Below are positions 26,201 to 32,106 of a stretch of 33,028 nucleotides of DNA, one piece after another (the stretch's first letter is position 1; each line of letters starts with the position of its first letter). A model generated the notes under the pieces. That model was not told the DNA's origin. It made no database searches and worked only from the letters and a program-made list of their open reading frames with translations. This stretch comes from Qipengyuania pacifica (GTDB lineage: Bacteria > Pseudomonadota > Alphaproteobacteria > Sphingomonadales > Sphingomonadaceae): contig NZ_JAHWXO010000015.1 in the NCBI RefSeq assembly GCF_019857205.1, positions 1 to 33,028 on the forward strand. The letters are read 5' to 3'. The position numbers were made by a program, and so were the translations under genes.

Positions 26201-26849
26201 CATCACTGCGGACCTCGGCACCGTTACGGCAGGGCGTATCATTTTCAACCAAGGCGGCTACATGCGCGCGCAGGGCGTCGGTTTTGGAAGCTCAAACCAG
26301 TTCCTTGAATGGTTCGGGCCGTCGCAGTCCAACCTGAACAACTGCACTGAAGCGAACGCGGTTTCCTATCTTAAGACGAACGGCTCTGCATATTTCGGCG
26401 GATCGCTGTCGGCAGGCGTCCTGAAGAACGCAGTGCAGACAACATCGCTGGCTGCGAACGCTTCCGTATCGACAGGCACGTTCAGCTCGAATGGCAATTC
26501 GCGTTCCGTAGTCGTCAGTTTCAGCAGCCAGCGCGGCGTCGCTATTTCGGGAAGTTGTAATGGATCAGGTACGCCTGCGGCCACCGTCCGGCTTAGGCGC
26601 AATGGCAGCATCATCCAGACTTGGAACCTAACCGGCAGCATCAGCTGCGTTCCCGGGTTTGGTACTTCCGAGCCGGGCACTTGGCAGGAAACAATTGCTG
26701 GCAGTTGGACCTACACCGACAACACCGGAGGCACTGCTCCGGAATACACTGTCGAACTCGTCTCCCGCACGCTTTCCACACCACCGACATCGACGATGGG
26801 AGGTGTTTCCCACGCGCAGACGCTCGGCGTCGTATCCACGGAGCAATAG
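23211..26849 (+). CDS. central tail fibre / host-specificity protein (gpJ-like)
   Basis: This 1212-residue protein starts at ATG 23211. Residues about 12-42 are hydrophobic and Gly-rich (VVIGAATAIGTLVGGPLGG). A gpJ-like structural body follows (VLGTTAFPADIRYYEG, IEDELAW, VRVNRLGVTE). Around 560-620 a small CBM-like segment precedes collagen-like repeats (GSPGAPGTPGSDGAPA). A Gly/Trp-rich jelly-roll-like segment (NLIQNGDLDTGDFTGW) and ILARSMAAGSVTADKIQAG follow, the latter typical of lambda J-like central fibres. The beta-rich C-terminus likely contacts the receptor. Confidence 0.9.
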   Translation: MGNIVKSVAKLVVIGAATAIGTLVGGPLGGRIGLLAGSMLSGSVLNDKKKAPAPTPTQLSRLQARLDTQAPRKMVLGTTAFPADIRYYEGSGEDERVIEYIIAVAAHKVREISELWIEDELAWSETGGIAPQFIDYLGVEGYKEGRADNTRAINGGARWGNDDRLTGCAYLYVRVNRLGVTENEQSPFANGLPGRVTIVGEGMPMYDPRFDSTRGGSGTMRVDNQNSWGPSSGNPIIQSLNVLLGWRINGKLSVGAGLPAKYINFDSVITAANACDEDIVLSGGGTQPRYRTAGAFSTDDAPMNIVGALLAGCAGDLLDSDGQLSFLIKTNTLAVPAVIFDDNDRLSSARWDPMGGQTNLPNIIAGNFTDPSARSLYQPVPYPSVKLPSEDGIERTAPIDFGVVENGPQSERLGKQTLQRMQYPGLFSAEYNMKGMAAKVGKIVWENCAPRGWVNKPFRVVSQKPSRSGRIALVLREEHEDIYAWEAEDSAAVQPAEPVRFDFRNTGPILLAREASKTAEWDRITDSTGTKPQDNATRNQSRGNYSESATYLPGDMVVWTVASGGDGAGYTRIGTGETTGVAPSNTSKWALTVQRGQQGNTGSPGAPGTPGSDGAPATSAYLTNESATVWAYADGNVSGYGPATGQFKVFAGAADISANFTLSTVANPQALTVAYTGQTYTISGGLDPNEDTATLTIRATGSGAYAGKTFDKVFTLAKTRGGYEIVTGLPSTNLFDGRQVWDQSDSRLKIYKAGVGWRPQIDVDSAINGAKLDPRTVTIEKLLVSPGNLIQNGDLDTGDFTGWRPFSDPQYQAVVANLSNGIARYLGRFQHPGSGTNLRTSIFAAEKAYADVGAETGGFSVEGGKQYRVKINAVQTGGFIGRFRVYPFFLTNDGANTTSVQAITTTSPPSSWGTSLLAASFIAPSNAIRAWIYVLVDNWDAGSIFFADLRCNLMSDADLIVDGSILARSMAAGSVTADKIQAGAVTAAKLNVTALSAITADLGTVTAGRIIFNQGGYMRAQGVGFGSSNQFLEWFGPSQSNLNNCTEANAVSYLKTNGSAYFGGSLSAGVLKNAVQTTSLAANASVSTGTFSSNGNSRSVVVSFSSQRGVAISGSCNGSGTPAATVRLRRNGSIIQTWNLTGSISCVPGFGTSEPGTWQETIAGSWTYTDNTGGTAPEYTVELVSRTLSTPPTSTMGGVSHAQTLGVVSTEQ

Positions 26850-26851
26850 CC

Positions 26852-27487
26852 ATGTTCATCATCCAACATCCATCGGCGGCCTCGACGATGGCGCACCAAT
26901 TCGAAAGCGTGACGATCGGCAAGGATGGCGCGCTGGTCTCGCTGACGTGTCAAGAGATCGAGCAAGACGGGATCGACGGGGTCGATACGGTCAGGATCGC
27001 CTTGCCGCTTGAGGTGGTCGCCGGAGGCGATGCTGAGGCGCAGGCTATCGCGTGGCTGACCTCCCCTGCCGGGTCATTCCCCGGCGCGGAGATCGTCACC
27101 GACGAAGACTTCGCGTTCCGCTCGCGCCAGATCGTGATGGAACGCCGGGTGAAGGCGATACGCAACGCGCTTTGGGTCGGCATCGCGACCACCAGCGCCG
27201 GGCCGGTCAACATCGACATGACGAGCCGAGATAATATGCAGGGCCTCGTCAACATGTTCACCATCGCTGAAGAGATGGGCGAGCCGATCGCGACGGTCAG
27301 CTACACCATGGCCGACAATACCGATCAGGATTTCACTGCGGCAGAGTTCAAGGCGCTGGCGCTCGAAGTCGGGCTCTTCGTCAATGCCACGCACCAGCGC
27401 AAACGGATCTTGGATGCTGAGATCGCAGCGGCGGTGACGGTTGCCGATCTGGAAGCGATCGACATTGATGCCGGGTGGCCGGCCTGA
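26852..27487 (+). CDS. tail fibre accessory protein with DUF4376-like C-terminus
   Basis: This 211-residue protein begins 2 nt after the fibre gene. Residues about 1-80 are beta-rich; about 95-205 match the DUF4376 style (RQIVMERRVKAIRNALWVG, DNTDQDFTAAEFKALALEV, then a helix with KRILDAEIAAAVT). DUF4376 proteins often follow fibre genes and may assist fibre assembly. The in-frame extension upstream is a shadow of the fibre gene. Confidence 0.75.
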   Translation: MFIIQHPSAASTMAHQFESVTIGKDGALVSLTCQEIEQDGIDGVDTVRIALPLEVVAGGDAEAQAIAWLTSPAGSFPGAEIVTDEDFAFRSRQIVMERRVKAIRNALWVGIATTSAGPVNIDMTSRDNMQGLVNMFTIAEEMGEPIATVSYTMADNTDQDFTAAEFKALALEVGLFVNATHQRKRILDAEIAAAVTVADLEAIDIDAGWPA

Positions 27488-27506
27488 TGCGCTCCGGAGC
27501 AGCGTG

Positions 27507-28244
27507 ATGGACGTCTCCGGCATCATCAAAGCGCTTGGCGAAAACTTCTCTAAATGGGTCGAGATCGTCCGCACGAAGACGCGCTACGCCGTGCTGGCCA
27601 CCGCGCTGTTCATGGCAGCGATGTTCATGGTCGTGCTGGCAACGCAAGGACCGCTGATCAGCCGAATGTTCGATTACTATGCCGGATCGAACGAGCGCGC
27701 CAATGCCGTCGCGCTGCAGGCCATCGTCGAGCAGGACAAGGCGAACGACCTGGCGATCCAGCGCATGCTGCGCCGCCTGATGCGCGATCTGCAGGCGGGC
27801 CGGGTGGTGGTGAGCATTCTGGTGTTCAATACGGCGACTGGCGAATTCAGCGATCTGACCGAAAGTCACGAGATCATGGACCGCCGCGCCGAGCGCACTG
27901 GGTTGCGCAGCCGAGCACTTTCGCGGGGCGATGTGCAGAACACGCTCGACCGGATGTTCCCGGCTGATGGCCGTGTGGTGTGCATGACGTCCGAGGTCGA
28001 CGATCTGCCCGACCTCGAACTGCAAATGTTCCTGCGAACGGCTCAGTTCAGCTGGACGAGCGCTTGCCCGATTATCGACCCGGACGGCGTTCCCATGGGC
28101 TTGCTGGCTGTCAGCGGCCGGGAGGCTGTCTTCGACCGCGATGCTGTCACTCAACGTGTGCGCGACAGCGCCTTCCTGCTGTCCGGTTACCTGCTCCGCT
28201 CGCCCTCGGCGATCGCGGCGCGCAAACGCCTGGAGAACCAGTGA
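27507..28244 (+). CDS. membrane-anchored protein with GAF-like soluble domain, first lysis-region gene
   Basis: This 245-residue protein has one membrane segment (about 27-46, YAVLATALFMAAMFMVVLA) after a short cytoplasmic N-terminus, then a periplasmic or cytoplasmic helical region. The C-terminal half (VVVSILVFNTATGEFSDL, then CPIIDPDGVPMGLLAVSG) resembles a small GAF/PAS-like sensory domain. GGAG lies upstream and the stop overlaps the lysozyme start. No canonical holin with two or three membrane segments is present, so this protein could replace or regulate one. That is inference. Confidence 0.75.
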   Translation: MDVSGIIKALGENFSKWVEIVRTKTRYAVLATALFMAAMFMVVLATQGPLISRMFDYYAGSNERANAVALQAIVEQDKANDLAIQRMLRRLMRDLQAGRVVVSILVFNTATGEFSDLTESHEIMDRRAERTGLRSRALSRGDVQNTLDRMFPADGRVVCMTSEVDDLPDLELQMFLRTAQFSWTSACPIIDPDGVPMGLLAVSGREAVFDRDAVTQRVRDSAFLLSGYLLRSPSAIAARKRLENQ

Positions 28245-28771
28245 TGACCAAAGAAAAGACCATGACGCCAAAGAAGAAGGCCGGAATCGCAGCGATGGCG
28301 CTGGCGGGTATGACCGCCATTGCCACGCCGCTGCTGATCGAATGGGAGGGTGTGCGCACCGATCCCTATCGCGACAGCGTCGGCATCCAGACCGTGTGCG
28401 TTGGCGAGACCCGCGTGGAGATGCGGCGCTACACGCTCGAGGAATGCAAAGCGCTGCTCGGCAAGGCGATTCCGGAATTCGCCCTTCCGGTGGCCGAGGC
28501 GGCGCCGGGCATCGAGAACAGCCCGTATGAATGGGCGGCGCATACCAGCCTCGCCTACAACATCGGCGTCAACGCCTACCGCAAGTCCAGCGTCGCGCGA
28601 CTGTTCAACGAGGGTAAGCGGGTCGAGGCCTGCGAGTTCTTCGCTCGCTACAACCGTGCAGGTGGCCGCGTCCTGAAGGGCCTCGACTTCCGCCGCAACG
28701 GCGACGCGCAGCGCATCGGTGAAATCGAAGTGTGCCTGATCGGGGCGACACAAGCGGAGCAGGGGTCATGA
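28244..28771 (+). CDS. SAR-type endolysin, T4-like lysozyme (GH24)
   Basis: This 175-residue muramidase would cleave peptidoglycan at lysis. Residues 13-31 (AGIAAMALAGMTAIATPLL) form a weakly hydrophobic Ala/Gly-rich signal-anchor-release segment. The catalytic triad is Glu35, Asp44 and Thr50 in EGVRTDPYRDSVGIQT, with the E-x8-D-x5-T spacing. Cys52 follows the triad, and three further Cys residues could tune activity by disulphide exchange. The start is TGATG-coupled to the membrane gene. Confidence 0.92.
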   Translation: MTKEKTMTPKKKAGIAAMALAGMTAIATPLLIEWEGVRTDPYRDSVGIQTVCVGETRVEMRRYTLEECKALLGKAIPEFALPVAEAAPGIENSPYEWAAHTSLAYNIGVNAYRKSSVARLFNEGKRVEACEFFARYNRAGGRVLKGLDFRRNGDAQRIGEIEVCLIGATQAEQGS

Positions 28772-29385
28772 AGATCCCCGATCTCAGCGCGAATTACACC
28801 ATTCGCGGGATCAAGCTGGCGCTCGCTGGCGGCGTTTTCCTGTTCCTTGCAGCCGGGAACGTCGCCCAGCTGATCGACCGGCACGGCTTCAAGTTTTGGT
28901 TCGTCGAGATCGAAGGCGTGCATGACCGTGCCGACCGGTTGGAAGCGGAGATTGAGGGCATCGAACTCGCCCAAGGACAAGCGGGCCAACTTGCCAAAAA
29001 ACAAAGGGAAGCAAATGAAGACGAATACCGTGACATCGCCGCAGACGTCGATCGCAACGCCGGCACGGCGCTGGATCGCGGGTTTGCTTCTGCCGATCGC
29101 TACATCCGCGCTAACCGCGTGTGGCAGTGGCCCGAAGGAGTTCCGTGCAGCAACACCGGAACCGCAGCCGGAGGTGACGGCACCGGAAATCCTCAAGGAG
29201 CCGGTCAAACGCCCGAGCTGGATGGATCCCGAACTGGCGGCGGCTCTGGAGCGCGCGGGAATGGCATGGTGGTCGTAAGCGCCGAAGATGTCCGGATCTG
29301 CACCGAGAATACGGTGAAAGCCGAGGCGGCGCGGGATTACGTCACGAAGGTCGAGGCGGCGAGCCGAGCCGGATTGCGGAAATAA
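28768..29385 (+). CDS. Rz: i-spanin (Rz-like)
   Basis: This 205-residue protein has one N-terminal membrane segment (about 14-36) followed by a charged coiled-coil-like periplasmic region (DRADRLEAEIEGIELAQ to KKQREANEDEYRD). A Gly-rich linker then covers the region that also encodes Rz1. This is the inner-membrane spanin, which fuses with the outer-membrane partner to break the envelope. It is ATGA-coupled to the endolysin gene. The last 35 residues form another helix. Confidence 0.82.
   Translation: MKIPDLSANYTIRGIKLALAGGVFLFLAAGNVAQLIDRHGFKFWFVEIEGVHDRADRLEAEIEGIELAQGQAGQLAKKQREANEDEYRDIAADVDRNAGTALDRGFASADRYIRANRVWQWPEGVPCSNTGTAAGGDGTGNPQGAGQTPELDGSRTGGGSGARGNGMVVVSAEDVRICTENTVKAEAARDYVTKVEAASRAGLRK
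29015..29278 (+). CDS. Rz1: o-spanin lipoprotein (Rz1-like), embedded in Rz
   Basis: This 87-residue protein lies wholly inside the i-spanin gene in another frame. Its N-terminus has a signal sequence (RRWIAGLLLPIATSALTAC) with the lipobox LTAC; Cys36 would be lipid-modified. The mature part is short and proline-rich (PEPQPEVTAPEILKEPVKRP), typical of Rz1. AGGGA precedes the ATG at 29015. A longer reading with an upstream ATG has no such support. Confidence 0.88.
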   Translation: MKTNTVTSPQTSIATPARRWIAGLLLPIATSALTACGSGPKEFRAATPEPQPEVTAPEILKEPVKRPSWMDPELAAALERAGMAWWS

Positions 29386-29500
29386 AGTCGGCGGCTTTGG
29401 GTTCGACACACTCTGTAATTAATGGTCTGCGCTCGCTGCGTATCGTGTTCGATCCATTTTTTGATTTTGCGCTTCCCTCGCTTTTGCGTAGTGAGAGCAA
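29386..29500. other. short gap between lysis genes and toxin-antitoxin pair
   Basis: This stretch holds no gene. It is AT-richer than its surroundings and likely carries the promoter of the antitoxin-toxin operon. AAAGTC/GGCTTT near 29388 can form a weak hairpin without a T-run. No clear -35/-10 pair was found. Confidence 0.35.
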
Positions 29501-30139
29501 ATGGACCATGAGAACGTGATCGGTGCCTTCAGTGAAGAGCAAGCGGCTGCGATATCTGGTGTGTCGCTTTATCAGCTGCGCGATTGGAACAAGAGCGGCC
29601 TTTTCCGACCTGCTTTTGGTGCGGATACCCAGAGGGTGCCGTTCGGTCGTCTTTATTCGTTTCGCGATTTAGTTTCGCTGCAGGTTCTGAGCGATCTTCG
29701 GAACAACAAGAAAATACCCCTTCATCACCTGAAAAGCGTCTCCGAAAAGATCGCACATCTAGGTGACGCAAGGTGGATCGCGACGACTTTGTACGTTTTG
29801 GGCAAACGGGTCGTGTTCGTTAACCCTCGGACTCAGATGCGCGAAGAAATCGTGTCCGGCCAGCGTGTTTTCAACATTCCACTTCGGGTAGTCGCGCGGA
29901 ACACCCGTGAGAAAATTCAGAGCCTCAACGACCGTTCCGACAAGGCAGGTTCAGCGGAACAGCGCCGTTTTGTTTCCAGTAATCGTCGGGTCTTCTCCGG
30001 CACCAGAGTGCCTATCCGCGGCATCGTCGACTTCATTCGCGCCGGATATTCACACAATGACATCCTGCGGGAATTTCCCGACCTGACTGAGGCTGATCTC
30101 GATCTGGCTGAACGTGAAGCGGTGACGGCTGCCGCTTAA
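29501..30139 (+). CDS. antitoxin: MerR-type HTH with C-terminal DUF433
   Basis: This 212-residue protein has an N-terminal MerR-like HTH (about 10-80: FSEEQAAAISGVSLYQLRDW, then FGRLYSFRDLVSLQVL). A middle beta-rich segment and a C-terminal DUF433 domain follow (about 160-205: NRRVFSGTRVPIRGIVDFI, REFPDLTEADLDLA). DUF433 proteins are antitoxins paired with DUF5615 PIN-like toxins. The HTH probably gives autoregulation. TAATG coupling to the toxin fits a type II module. Confidence 0.87.
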   Translation: MDHENVIGAFSEEQAAAISGVSLYQLRDWNKSGLFRPAFGADTQRVPFGRLYSFRDLVSLQVLSDLRNNKKIPLHHLKSVSEKIAHLGDARWIATTLYVLGKRVVFVNPRTQMREEIVSGQRVFNIPLRVVARNTREKIQSLNDRSDKAGSAEQRRFVSSNRRVFSGTRVPIRGIVDFIRAGYSHNDILREFPDLTEADLDLAEREAVTAAA

Positions 30140-30525
30140 TGCCACGGGCAGCTATCAAGCTCGAATTCTTCCTCGATAACAATATTCCCGATTCAGTGGG
30201 CCGCTATCTACAAGGCAGGGGCCATAGCGTCCTTCGCCAACGCTACCACATTGCTCATGACGCTGCGGACCCAGTGGTCGGCATGACGGCTCTTCAAGCC
30301 GGGCGAATCTTGGTGACTTGGGATAAGGATTTTAACAGCCAGGCATTTCGACAACCTCGATTTGCCCTACTTAGTCGCCTTTCGTTAAGCGGAGAGGGGC
30401 CGACCCTACTGCCGGCTGTGAAAGAGCACATTGAGGTCCTAGAATTCCAATTTGCTAGGGTGCCCCGCCAAGGGCGGATGGTGGCCTTCGCCAAGGAGGG
30501 CAATTGCCGTTTCCGAACCGACTAG
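30139..30525 (+). CDS. DUF5615 PIN-like toxin
   Basis: This 128-residue protein fits the DUF5615 PIN-like family: N-terminal LEFFLDNNIPDSV with Asp13, DAADPVVGMTAL in the middle, and ILVTWDKDF with Asp62 and Asp64 as further acidic residues. The family is thought to act as RNases, paired with DUF433 antitoxins. It starts at TAATG from the antitoxin. Its last 4 nt overlap the end of a leftward micro-gene. Stabilisation of the prophage or anti-phage defence are both possible roles. Confidence 0.85.
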   Translation: MPRAAIKLEFFLDNNIPDSVGRYLQGRGHSVLRQRYHIAHDAADPVVGMTALQAGRILVTWDKDFNSQAFRQPRFALLSRLSLSGEGPTLLPAVKEHIEVLEFQFARVPRQGRMVAFAKEGNCRFRTD

Positions 30526-30614
30526 GGCGACCACGAGAATAGCCAATACACCGGCACACCAACCGACAGCGCCAGCAGCACCCAGAACTCCGCGGCCCGG
30601 GCGAACCGTCTCAC
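30522..30614 (-). CDS. 30-residue membrane micro-protein
   Basis: Reading the minus strand from GTG at 30614 gives 30 residues: a basic start (MRRFARAAEF), a hydrophobic segment (WVLLALSVGVPVYWLF) and the end SWSP. The start overlaps the stop of the upstream 65-aa gene as GTGA, indicating translational coupling. Its stop overlaps the toxin stop. Tiny single-pass proteins of this type are common in phage operons. Function unknown. Confidence 0.6.
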   Translation of the reverse strand: MRRFARAAEFWVLLALSVGVPVYWLFSWSP

Positions 30615-30808
30615 GGGCCGTATATCAGGAGGTAACGCTCAACAGCCTGGCGTAGTTCGAGCATGTCTGGCCACCCGCCCTTCCGAGCGTCGGGGAAATC
30701 CTTCACCTTTTCGTACGCTGACTGTAGCCGCGCGAGCTCCGGGCTTTTCTTGCGCCGATCAGCCTTCGATTGATCGTTGAGAGGGTCGACAGCGACATGA
30801 TTAGTCAT
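30611..30808 (-). CDS. small hypothetical protein in leftward operon
   Basis: This 65-residue protein is unrecognised. It is charged and helical (KKSPELARLQSAYEKVKDF, then GWPDMLELRQAVERYLL). The ATG at 30808 overlaps the end of the upstream gene by 8 nt; a start five codons earlier is also possible. It is coupled through GTGA to the membrane micro-gene. Confidence 0.65.
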   Translation of the reverse strand: MTNHVAVDPLNDQSKADRRKKSPELARLQSAYEKVKDFPDARKGGWPDMLELRQAVERYLLIYGP

Positions 30809-31058
30809 CGGCCAGCGCCGCATCGATCATTGCCTGCCAGGTCTGTGTAGGACCGGTCTCGCCTTCAGTAAGACCGCCGGCCGCGGTGAGCATTGCGTCG
30901 GTGGGTTCGCGGATTGCCTCGAGAATAGCAATGGCCAGTTCCTCTAGATTGAACTCTCCGTTGATCTCGGCAGCTTCAACATCGTGAACCTCAACAACGG
31001 CATCCTTGCTTTGGCGCAGCAGCTCGTTGGCGATGGCGGTGGTCAGAGTTTCGATCAT
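30801..31058 (-). CDS. small acidic hypothetical protein
   Basis: This 85-residue protein is unrecognised. The ATG at 31058 with an upstream GAGGA is preferred to a much longer reading whose N-terminus is low-complexity. The protein is acidic and helical (LTTAIANELLRQSKDAVVEV, LEELAIAILEAIREP), with a C-terminal TWQAMIDAALADD. It lies downstream of the HTH gene on the same strand. Confidence 0.7.
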   Translation of the reverse strand: MIETLTTAIANELLRQSKDAVVEVHDVEAAEINGEFNLEELAIAILEAIREPTDAMLTAAGGLTEGETGPTQTWQAMIDAALADD

Positions 31059-31119
31059 CTTTTGTTCCTCTACACCAGCCCTCCCTACGCCCGCCCGATT
31101 TTTCCGCCAAGCCCCTCTC

Positions 31120-31404
31120 TCACTTATTCCGCTGGCGCTCGCTGAAAGGCACAATTCTTGCCCGCGCTGCCCGGCCAATGCTCCTAACTTGCCTCGTAGA
31201 AAGCTCAGCAGGCGGGGCCTCTCGCACGGCACTCTCCTGCACGAAGGTATGCAGGTCCTCCTTTCGATAGCGGTAGAGGCGCGTCGAAAGCTTTATATAG
31301 GCCACGCGTCCGGTAACTCTCAGGCGCCGCATCATTTCGTGGGAAATTCCAAGATACTCGGCCGCCTGCTTTTCTGTGAGCAGCCTAATGGGTTCGTCAG
31401 TCAT
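31120..31404 (-). CDS. small helix-turn-helix protein (HTH_17)
   Basis: This 94-residue protein has an excisionase/MerR-like HTH (LLTEKQAAEYLGISHEMMRRL, then wing IKLSTRLYRYRKEDLHTFV) and a basic tail. GGAGG precedes the ATG. It is the only obvious DNA-binding protein in the leftward operon next to the repeat-rich non-coding region, so it is a candidate regulator of that region, or a second excisionase. Confidence 0.8.
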   Translation of the reverse strand: MTDEPIRLLTEKQAAEYLGISHEMMRRLRVTGRVAYIKLSTRLYRYRKEDLHTFVQESAVREAPPAELSTRQVRSIGRAARARIVPFSERQRNK

Positions 31405-31600
31405 CCGCGTGGTCCTCCGTCAGTGGGTGGGCCGCTCTGAGTTCCTCAGCTTCAGCGGCGATCAATGCTGGCCAGACCGGTGAATGCAGTAGGAGCACAA
31501 CCTCGTCATAGCTTAGCGTGCAGCCCGTGCCGTTACGTAAGGCGCGCTGCATTTTGGAGAGCAAACCTCCGAAACTGATCGATCTAGACATCGTCATCAT
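31397..31600 (-). CDS. small hypothetical protein
   Basis: This 67-residue protein is unrecognised (SISFGGLLSKMQRALRNG, then a helix LSYDEVVLLLHSPVWPALI). It overlaps the upstream gene by 17 nt and the HTH gene by 8 nt. Three ATGs within the first four codons make the exact start uncertain. Confidence 0.65.
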   Translation of the reverse strand: MMTMSRSISFGGLLSKMQRALRNGTGCTLSYDEVVLLLHSPVWPALIAAEAEELRAAHPLTEDHADD

Positions 31601-31778
31601 CCCAATCCCACGTGGACGGATCCGCGAGGGACGCCTTGCGGCCGCCCTGCGTACCGAAGAATGCGACGAGCTTTCCTGAGGGCTCCACTTCCAAACGACC
31701 GATGGTCGCTCCCGCCGACCTGATCCCCTTCACCAGCCGCTGAACATCCGCCTGCGTAAAACGCGCCTTTGCAGTCAC
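31584..31778 (-). CDS. small phage protein, first gene of leftward operon
   Basis: This 64-residue protein starts at GTG 31778 with AGGA six nt upstream. A GTG 12 codons earlier is possible but lacks a good site. The sequence (TAKARFTQADVQRLVKGI, ATIGRLEVEPSGKLVAFFG) resembles short unnamed phage proteins with an ARFTQADV opening. The C-terminus is acidic (WDWDDDDV). Function unknown. Confidence 0.65.
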   Translation of the reverse strand: MTAKARFTQADVQRLVKGIRSAGATIGRLEVEPSGKLVAFFGTQGGRKASLADPSTWDWDDDDV

Positions 31779-31825
31779 TCCGAATCCTACCCGATCATCG
31801 TGGAAAGGGGGCACGAAGTAGCATT

Positions 31826-31838
31826 CCCCTAAAAGGGG
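31826..31838. promoter_or_regulatory. short palindrome upstream of leftward operon
   Basis: CCCCT (31826-31830) and AGGGG (31834-31838) form an inverted repeat 48 bp upstream of the leftward operon's first start. It could be an operator or a small hairpin. Confidence 0.35.
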
Positions 31839-31877
31839 TGGAAGTTATCGAATCGCTGGGGCATACTGTCCGGTGGG

Positions 31878-31897
31878 TGTGAGAACCCGGACTTAGG
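31878..31897 (+). repeat. 20-nt element, copy A
   Basis: This element begins TGTGAGAACCCGG and ends CTTAGG. It matches copy B at 32079-32098 at 18 of 20 positions in the same orientation, and can pair with the inverted element at 32034-32050. Confidence 0.8.
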
Positions 31898-32033
31898 CGG
31901 CGAACCCGTTGGCGCGGGTATCGTCGAATGTAAGCGGAGCGTTGGCGCGCTCGGCTCGGCTAGGGTTCTAGCCGGGAGCGACGCGCCATGTCCAGAGCAA
32001 ACCTTCGGGTGAGCTTAAAAGCCGTCGACCTGT

Positions 32034-32050
32034 CCTAAGCAGGTTCTCAC
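32034..32050 (-). repeat. inverted element (anti-A/B)
   Basis: CCTAAG-CA-GGTTCTCAC is complementary to both boxes of copy A (6 bp plus 9 bp). It also fits copy B (6 bp plus 9 bp with one bulged G). It lies between the two copies. Confidence 0.8.
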
Positions 32051-32078
32051 CCCCGGCGACCGCCCGTTGCGGCCAGGC

Positions 32079-32098
32079 TGTGAGAAGCCGAACTTAGG
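32079..32098 (+). repeat. 20-nt element, copy B, containing the RBS of the next gene
   Basis: This copy begins TGTGAGAAGCCG and ends CTTAGG, followed by AA. The AGGA at 32096-32099 is the likely Shine-Dalgarno site for the ATG at 32107. Pairing with the inverted element would mask it. Confidence 0.75.
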
Positions 32099-32106
32099 AA
32101 ACCACC

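Larger units (their letters stand above)
31875..32106 (+). ncRNA. highly structured leader / candidate RNA switch upstream of 32107
   Basis: No gene fits this stretch. On the plus strand GTGAGAACC (31879-31887) and CTTAGG (31892-31897) pair with GGTTCTCAC (32042-32050) and CCTAAG (32034-32039). Inside lie ACCCG/CGGGT (31904-31919) and a long hairpin with the perfect stem CGGCTAG/CTAGCCG (31957-31974), supported by CGCTC/GAGCG. A second copy of the outer arm (32079-32098) contains the ribosome binding site of the next gene. The alternative pairings suggest translational control. Strand and transcription are inferred. Confidence 0.6.

Noticed and set aside
30452..30655. Rightward 67-aa frame after the toxin gene
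   Set aside because: It overlaps the toxin in another frame, is Thr/Pro/Arg-rich, and the minus-strand membrane micro-gene with GTGA coupling fits better.
31875..32106. Reading the structured region as a protein-coding gene, ribozyme intron or tRNA
   Set aside because: No open frame of quality, no intron or tRNA signature motifs; the split complementary boxes around a ribosome binding site fit regulation better.
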